10,260 nucleotides of DNA from an uncultured Actinomycetes bacterium (GTDB lineage: Bacteria; Actinomycetota; Actinomycetes; Nanopelagicales; Nanopelagicaceae): contig CAITFY010000085.1 in assembly GCA_903891755.1 (NCBI GenBank), forward strand, positions 1 through 10,260. Direction: 5' to 3'. Both the position numbers and the translations under genes were made by a program. This document shows, piece after piece, positions 7,203 to 10,260 of the stretch. The notes below the pieces were generated by a model that was not told the origin of the DNA, did no database searches, and saw nothing but the letters and a program-made list of their open reading frames with translations. The stretch's first letter is position 1; the number at the start of each line of letters is the position of its first letter.

Positions 7203-8221
7203 TGCATGACCTTTCTGCGATTGCGAAGTACAACTAGGAAGAACGGTGCGCCTACGAATGCGGTAATGACGCCGATTGGAAGTTCTGCGGGGGAGAGCAA
7301 GGTGCGGGCACCGAGATCTGCAAGCACGAGAAATGCGGCTCCAGCCATAGCTATAGATATCAGGGAACGATTGGTGACCCGGTGAGTCAGTCCGCGGACT
7401 AGGTGAGGAACAACAATTCCAACGAAGCCGATTAGCCCTGATGCGGATACAGCGGTAGCAGTTGCGAGGGTGGCAGCGGCTACCGCGATAATCCGCAATC
7501 TCTTGGGGTTGATGCCTAATGAATAAGCCTCTTCATCACTCAACATGAGTCCATCTAGTTGCTTGGCAACGGTGAAGAGAATGATCAGCGCAATAGCGAT
7601 ATACATCGAAGACCATGCAACAACGCTCCATGTCGCACTCGTCAGATCTCCAAGAATCCAGGAGTAAACCGGGCGAAGTGCTGCGCTATGTTTCTGCTGC
7701 AAATACGTTTGAATCGCTGTTGCAAAAGATCCAACTGCAATTCCAGAGAGCAAGAGCGAGTTGGGGTCAGCGAAGAACTTTCCAGAGATTACAAATGAGG
7801 TGAAGACTGCAAGTACTCCACCACCAAAAGCGAAAATTGGAAGCGCAGCATGTAGGTCGTGATGCGTGCTTGTGAGGGCGATTGTTGCGCCGAGACCGGC
7901 ACCGCTCGCGGCGCCGAGCAGATACGGATCGGCCAATGGGTTATGGAAAACAGTCTGGTAAACCGCACCACTTGTGGCAAGTGCAGCGCCGACGAGGGCT
8001 CCAAGAATGACACGAGGTAGCCGAAGTTCGAGAATCACTGTGCGATCTTGACCGGTAGAGCCACCCGGCAAATCAAAGAGAGTTTTAAATACTTTGAAGA
8101 AATTGATTGAGATCGGTCCAAAGCTGACAGCCATAATCGCAACGGCCAACAAAATGAGTGCACAGAACGCGGTGATGCGCCAATTCCATATTCTGGAAAT
8201 TGCTCCGTGTTCTGCGCTCAT
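7199..8221 (-). CDS. btuC: Vitamin B12 ABC importer, permease (FecCD family)
   Basis: A 340-residue very hydrophobic membrane protein with about ten predicted helices. Typical FecCD/BtuC blocks are LRLPR (67-70 region), QTVFHNPLADPYLLGAASGAG (89-109), WILGDL (188-193), SLGINPKRLR (234-243, the loop that contacts the ATPase), GLIGFVGIVVPHLVRG (262-277) and LPIGVITAFVGAPFFLVVLRNRRK (314-337). The first helix starts near residue 15 after a short cytoplasmic N terminus. The start at 8219-8221 follows AAGGA with 6 nt spacing in the 25-bp btuF-btuC gap. Two copies are expected to form the channel with a BtuD dimer. Substrate is inferred from the riboswitch, not from the permease sequence. Confidence 0.92.
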   Translation of the reverse strand: MSAEHGAISRIWNWRITAFCALILLAVAIMAVSFGPISINFFKVFKTLFDLPGGSTGQDRTVILELRLPRVILGALVGAALATSGAVYQTVFHNPLADPYLLGAASGAGLGATIALTSTHHDLHAALPIFAFGGGVLAVFTSFVISGKFFADPNSLLLSGIAVGSFATAIQTYLQQKHSAALRPVYSWILGDLTSATWSVVAWSSMYIAIALIILFTVAKQLDGLMLSDEEAYSLGINPKRLRIIAVAAATLATATAVSASGLIGFVGIVVPHLVRGLTHRVTNRSLISIAMAGAAFLVLADLGARTLLSPAELPIGVITAFVGAPFFLVVLRNRRKVMQ

Positions 8222-8246
8222 TATTAGTCCTTAATTCACTCTGCTC

Positions 8247-9095
8247 TTAATTGACCTTGGAAATTGCTTGCGCGATAAAGCGGTAGAAATCAACGAGGCG
8301 TGGACCCCAACGATCTGGAATATCAAGGGGGAGTGCCAGTACATGTTTTGTTTTAACCGCGGAGATAGCGTTCCATCCTGGACGAGACGCAACTGTTGCT
8401 GCAGATTCTCCGTAGGTAGCATCATCCAAGAAGATCAATTTAGGGTTCGCTTTAATTACTGCTTCGGCGCTCAACTGTGGATACCCGCCAGCATTAGCAG
8501 CGTCGGCAATGTTTGTGAGATTAAAGTCGCTGTAAATCTGCCCGATAAAGGTGGAGGAGTCTGCGGAGTAGAGAGTGTTATCCAACTCATGGAAGAAGGT
8601 GATTGAGCTCTTCTTTTTTGCACGGTTAATGATTTCTGCAATTTGAGTTTTCATTGTGGCCACTAGCGCAAGAGCTCGCGATGGATGTCCCGTTAATTTT
8701 CCAAGCGAGATGAATTCAGCGTATGCCTCACTTATGTTGTTTGGCGTAACTTCGAGGAATACCTTGATCTTTAATTTCTGAAGATCACTCTGAATGGTTG
8801 CTGCATTTGTGGCAGTTGATTGCAATACAACCAAGTCTGGGTGATACGCCGCAATCGCTTCAACGTTCGGTGTGAATGAAGAGAGCTTTGAAAAAGGTGC
8901 GTTGAGTGGATAGTCAGAGTTGTCATCCACTGCGACGACTTGTGAACCAGCGCCGATGCCATAGAGAATCTCTGTGGCGCTTGGCGATAGGGAGATGATC
9001 CGAGATGGAACAGAAGATGCCATCGCCGATTGGGGTGTGAGTGTTGCCGCCAGAATAAAAGCGGCTGCTAGCGGACCAGCAAATTTCTTAAACAT
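8247..9095 (-). CDS. btuF: Vitamin B12 ABC importer, substrate-binding protein (BtuF-like, non-lipoprotein)
   Basis: A 282-residue secreted binding protein of the BtuF/FhuD helical-backbone class that delivers cobalamin to BtuC. The N terminus (MFKKFAGPLAAAFILAATL) is a signal peptide with a likely signal peptidase I site after A26 (AMA|SS). Two lobes follow: lobe 1 begins PSRIISLSPSATEILYGIGAGSQVVAVD (30-57) and includes AYHPDLVVLQS; a bridging helix is about 136-160; lobe 2 carries AEAVIKANPKLIFLDD (210-225), RPGWNAISAVK (238-248) and GPRLVDFYRFIAQAI (264-278). These match BtuF-type proteins. The protein has no cysteine, so it lacks the lipobox by which Gram-positive binding proteins are usually anchored. 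It is first in the btuFCD operon, directly under a cobalamin riboswitch whose terminator touches its start codon. The ATG at 9093-9095 is preceded by GGGGGAG with 7 T's between. Confidence 0.9.
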   Translation of the reverse strand: MFKKFAGPLAAAFILAATLTPQSAMASSVPSRIISLSPSATEILYGIGAGSQVVAVDDNSDYPLNAPFSKLSSFTPNVEAIAAYHPDLVVLQSTATNAATIQSDLQKLKIKVFLEVTPNNISEAYAEFISLGKLTGHPSRALALVATMKTQIAEIINRAKKKSSITFFHELDNTLYSADSSTFIGQIYSDFNLTNIADAANAGGYPQLSAEAVIKANPKLIFLDDATYGESAATVASRPGWNAISAVKTKHVLALPLDIPDRWGPRLVDFYRFIAQAISKVN

Positions 9096-9123
9096 AAAAA
9101 AACTCCCCCAAGGGTTGAGGGAG
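9096..9123 (-). terminator. Intrinsic terminator of the B12 riboswitch, overlapping the btuF Shine-Dalgarno
   Basis: On the minus strand CTCCCTCAA (9123 to 9115), loop CCC, TTGGGGGAG (9111 to 9103) forms a 9-bp stem with a single G-U wobble, followed at once by seven T's (9102 to 9096) and then the btuF ATG. This has the form of a strong rho-independent terminator. The 3' arm GGGGGAG is also the only Shine-Dalgarno-like sequence for btuF, so the same hairpin would hide the ribosome site in any read-through transcript. Confidence 0.85.
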
Positions 9124-9207
9124 GAATAATTCGGACTCTCGGATGGCCACCTGAGGTGTTCACCTAAAGGCCCGACCTTCCTCCGAGGTCGGATACTTCG
9201 ATAATTA
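9124..9207 (-). promoter_or_regulatory. Expression platform between B12 aptamer and terminator
   Basis: This stretch has several mutually exclusive pairings on the minus strand. A 7-bp hairpin, CCGACCT / AGGTCGG (9192-9172), exposes CGGAGGA in its loop. GGAGGAA (9184 to 9178) is fully complementary to TTCCTCC (9126 to 9120), which includes the first four bases of the terminator 5' arm, so it could act as antiterminator. CTCGGA in the same loop (9187-9182) can instead pair with TCCGAG (9143-9138). AGGTG, CACCT, AGGTG (9165-9148) form alternative small hairpins. The pairings are read by eye; which are used is inference. Confidence 0.55.
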
Positions 9208-9380
9208 CGAGAGGCGACCTGACTTAGAAGCTTTGAGCTTCAACACAGTTGCGGGACAGCGCCGGATTCACACCGGCTTCGCTCTTGCAAACATCACCAT
9301 CTTCCAAAGGAATCTGGTGTCCGAAAGTTAGCACTCCCTGGCTCTACCCCCAAGCCTTGGACCTGTGACACGCCAACTCG
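9208..9380 (-). ncRNA. Cobalamin riboswitch aptamer (Rfam RF00174 type)
   Basis: The minus strand carries the B12 box at 9280 to 9244: GAAGCCGGTGTGAATCCGG, then CGCTGTCCCGCAACTGTG, nearly the consensus. It includes the P5 helix GCCGG / CCGGC (9277-9261). The ends close by a P1 helix: CGAG-tt-GGCG (9380-9371) with CGCC-t-CTCG (9216-9208). A strong hairpin CACCA-GA-TTCC / GGAA-GA-TGGTG (9319-9295) precedes the box, with a symmetrical tandem GA internal loop. After the box only a small hairpin GAAGC / GCTTC (9241-9227) precedes the 3' core AAGTCAGG, so the usual large peripheral arm is very short. On B12 binding the leader is expected to favour the downstream terminator and switch off btuFCD. 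Confidence 0.93.
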
Positions 9381-9385
9381 TGGAG

Positions 9386-9391
9386 TAAGGT
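9386..9391 (+). promoter_or_regulatory. Possible leaderless -10 element of the aldo/keto reductase gene
   Basis: TAAGGT fits TANNNT and stands exactly 6 nt before the ATG at 9398, the same spacing as TAGGTT before gcvT. It could equally be read as a Shine-Dalgarno (AAGG, 7 nt from the ATG), or GGAG a little further up (9382-9385). No good -35 at 17-18 nt is seen; TTGGAC (9357-9362) is 23 nt away. Confidence 0.4.
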
Positions 9392-9397
9392 TTACAT

Positions 9398-10260
9398 ATG
9401 GAATATAGACGCCTCGGCTCATCAGGAATGTACGTATCAGAGATTGCTTATGGCAATTGGATTACCCATGGAAGTCAGGTGGAGGAAGATGCCGCCATCA
9501 AGTGCGTGAAAGCTGCGCTCACTGAGGGCATCACAACCTTCGATACCGCTGACGTTTATGCGGGTACCCGCGCCGAGACAGTTCTCGGAAAGGCGCTCAA
9601 GGGCGTTAAGCGTGAGTCATACGAACTCTTCACCAAGGTTTATTGGCCAACTGGCACCGGAAAGAATGATCGCGGGCTCTCTCGCAAGCACATCATGGAA
9701 TCCGTACATGCATCTCTCAAGCGTCTCGGTACCGACCACATTGATCTTTACCAGATGCACCGTTTTGATTTTGAAGCTCCACTAGAGGAATCACTTCAAG
9801 CCTTCGAAGATTTGGTTCGCCAAGGAAAAGTTCACTACATCGGTTTCTCCGAGTGGAACGCGCAGCAGATCAACGATGCACTTGGAATTCAGAAGGCAAA
9901 TGGTTGGACTCGCTTTGTTTCCAGCCAACCTCAGTACTCCATGCTCTGGCGCGTTATTGAGCGCGAGGTAGTTCCACTTTCCCAAGCAGAGGGAATTGGC
10001 CAAATCGTCTGGTCACCAATCGCTCAAGGTGTTCTCACTGGAAAGTATCTTCCGGGAGCGAAGCCACCAGCAGGATCACGCGCAACTGATAAGAAGTCAG
10101 GTGCAGGAATGATCTCTCGCTGGATGCGCGATGATGTATTGACTGCAGTGCAGAACTTGAAGCCAATCGCGGATGAAGTTGGATTGTCACTTTCACAACT
10201 TGCACTTGCATGGGCTCTACAGAATCAAAATGTCTCTGCAGTAATCATGGGTGCGACCAA
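9398..10260 (+). CDS. Aldo/keto reductase (Kv-beta-like), 3' end missing
   Basis: An open frame of 287 codons runs to the window edge without a stop. It encodes an NADPH-dependent TIM-barrel oxidoreductase starting MEYRRLGSSGMYVSEIAYG. The catalytic tetrad is visible: D49 and Y54 in TTFDTADVYAG, K80 in LFTKVYWP, H121 in LYQMHRFD. Further family blocks are LGKAL, RLGTDHIDLYQMH (109-121), GKVHYIGFSEWN (143-154), QPQYSMLWRVIE, WSPIAQGVLTGKYLPG and SQLALAWALQNQNVSAVIMGATK at the edge. The motif set and PxQYSML/GVLTGKY text resemble the Kv-beta / YghZ-like branch, of about 320-335 residues, so roughly 40 residues are missing. Substrate unknown; members of this group reduce aldehydes and methylglyoxal. 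It is divergent from btuFCD with overlapping promoter regions. I see no direct B12 link. Confidence 0.93.
   Translation, partial: MEYRRLGSSGMYVSEIAYGNWITHGSQVEEDAAIKCVKAALTEGITTFDTADVYAGTRAETVLGKALKGVKRESYELFTKVYWPTGTGKNDRGLSRKHIMESVHASLKRLGTDHIDLYQMHRFDFEAPLEESLQAFEDLVRQGKVHYIGFSEWNAQQINDALGIQKANGWTRFVSSQPQYSMLWRVIEREVVPLSQAEGIGQIVWSPIAQGVLTGKYLPGAKPPAGSRATDKKSGAGMISRWMRDDVLTAVQNLKPIADEVGLSLSQLALAWALQNQNVSAVIMGAT
9402..9407 (-). promoter_or_regulatory. Possible -10 element of the btuFCD leader
   Basis: On the minus strand TATATT would place the transcription start near 9395, about 15 nt before the P1 helix of the cobalamin riboswitch, which is a sensible leader start. It lies inside codons 2-4 of the divergent aldo/keto reductase. 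The -35 side is weak (TTCCTG at 15 nt spacing). Confidence 0.35.

Noticed and set aside
8268..8606. Plus-strand open frame of 112 codons antisense to btuF
   Set aside because: It is cysteine- and tryptophan-rich with no known motif, and lies fully inside a well-supported gene on the other strand.
6441..9095. Siderophore or haem uptake operon instead of B12 uptake
   Set aside because: The protein families alone allow it, but the cobalamin riboswitch directly upstream makes B12 the far better call. No tonB-dependent or iron-box element is seen.
9208..9380. Riboswitch regulating the aldo/keto reductase
   Set aside because: The B12 box, the P1 helix and the terminator all read correctly only on the minus strand toward btuF; the reductase is on the plus strand.

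Overview
The window looks like a chromosomal core region of a small-genome actinobacterium. The best guess is a planktonic freshwater lineage of the Nanopelagicales ('acI') type. The reasons are the actinobacterial style of the dihydrolipoamide dehydrogenase and of the two-lipoyl E2, moderate rather than high GC, nearly no spacer between genes, overlapping stop and start codons, and a gene order resembling the gcvT / aminopeptidase / E2 / TIGR01777-epimerase neighbourhood known from mycobacteria. The lineage is an inference; there is no rRNA in the window.

Left part (1-5270, all on the minus strand; read from right to left): leucyl aminopeptidase pepA, dihydrolipoamide dehydrogenase lpdA, a 570-residue dihydrolipoamide acyltransferase (E2, sucB/aceF/dlaT type) with two lipoyl domains, and the first two thirds of a TIGR01777-type NAD(P)-binding epimerase whose end lies beyond position 1. 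lpdA, E2 and the epimerase are tightly packed (14 bp and 2 bp gaps) and probably form one operon for 2-oxoacid dehydrogenase complexes. Lipoate genes (lipB, lipA) would be expected next, outside the window, by analogy with mycobacteria.

Middle: a 55-bp divergent promoter region separates pepA from gcvT (glycine cleavage T protein, plus strand). It holds overlapping -10-like elements on the two strands. gcvT runs tail to tail into the next operon, and the two stop codons share the bases TTAA.

Right part (6441-9410, minus strand): a vitamin B12 importer operon in transcription order btuF (secreted binding protein), btuC (permease), btuD (ATPase), preceded by a roughly 300-nt leader. The leader holds a cobalamin riboswitch with a clear B12 box and a closing P1 helix. 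It ends in a strong intrinsic terminator whose T-run abuts the btuF ATG and whose 3' arm contains the only good Shine-Dalgarno sequence. A cell that makes no B12 but imports it would fit this layout. Facing the other way, an aldo/keto reductase gene (9398 to the window end, truncated) starts only 18 bp from the riboswitch P1 helix and looks leaderless.

No mobile element, CRISPR array, tRNA or rRNA was found. There is no obviously new multi-gene system. The most interesting element is the btuF leader, with its compact aptamer, merged terminator and ribosome-binding site, and overlapping divergent promoter.
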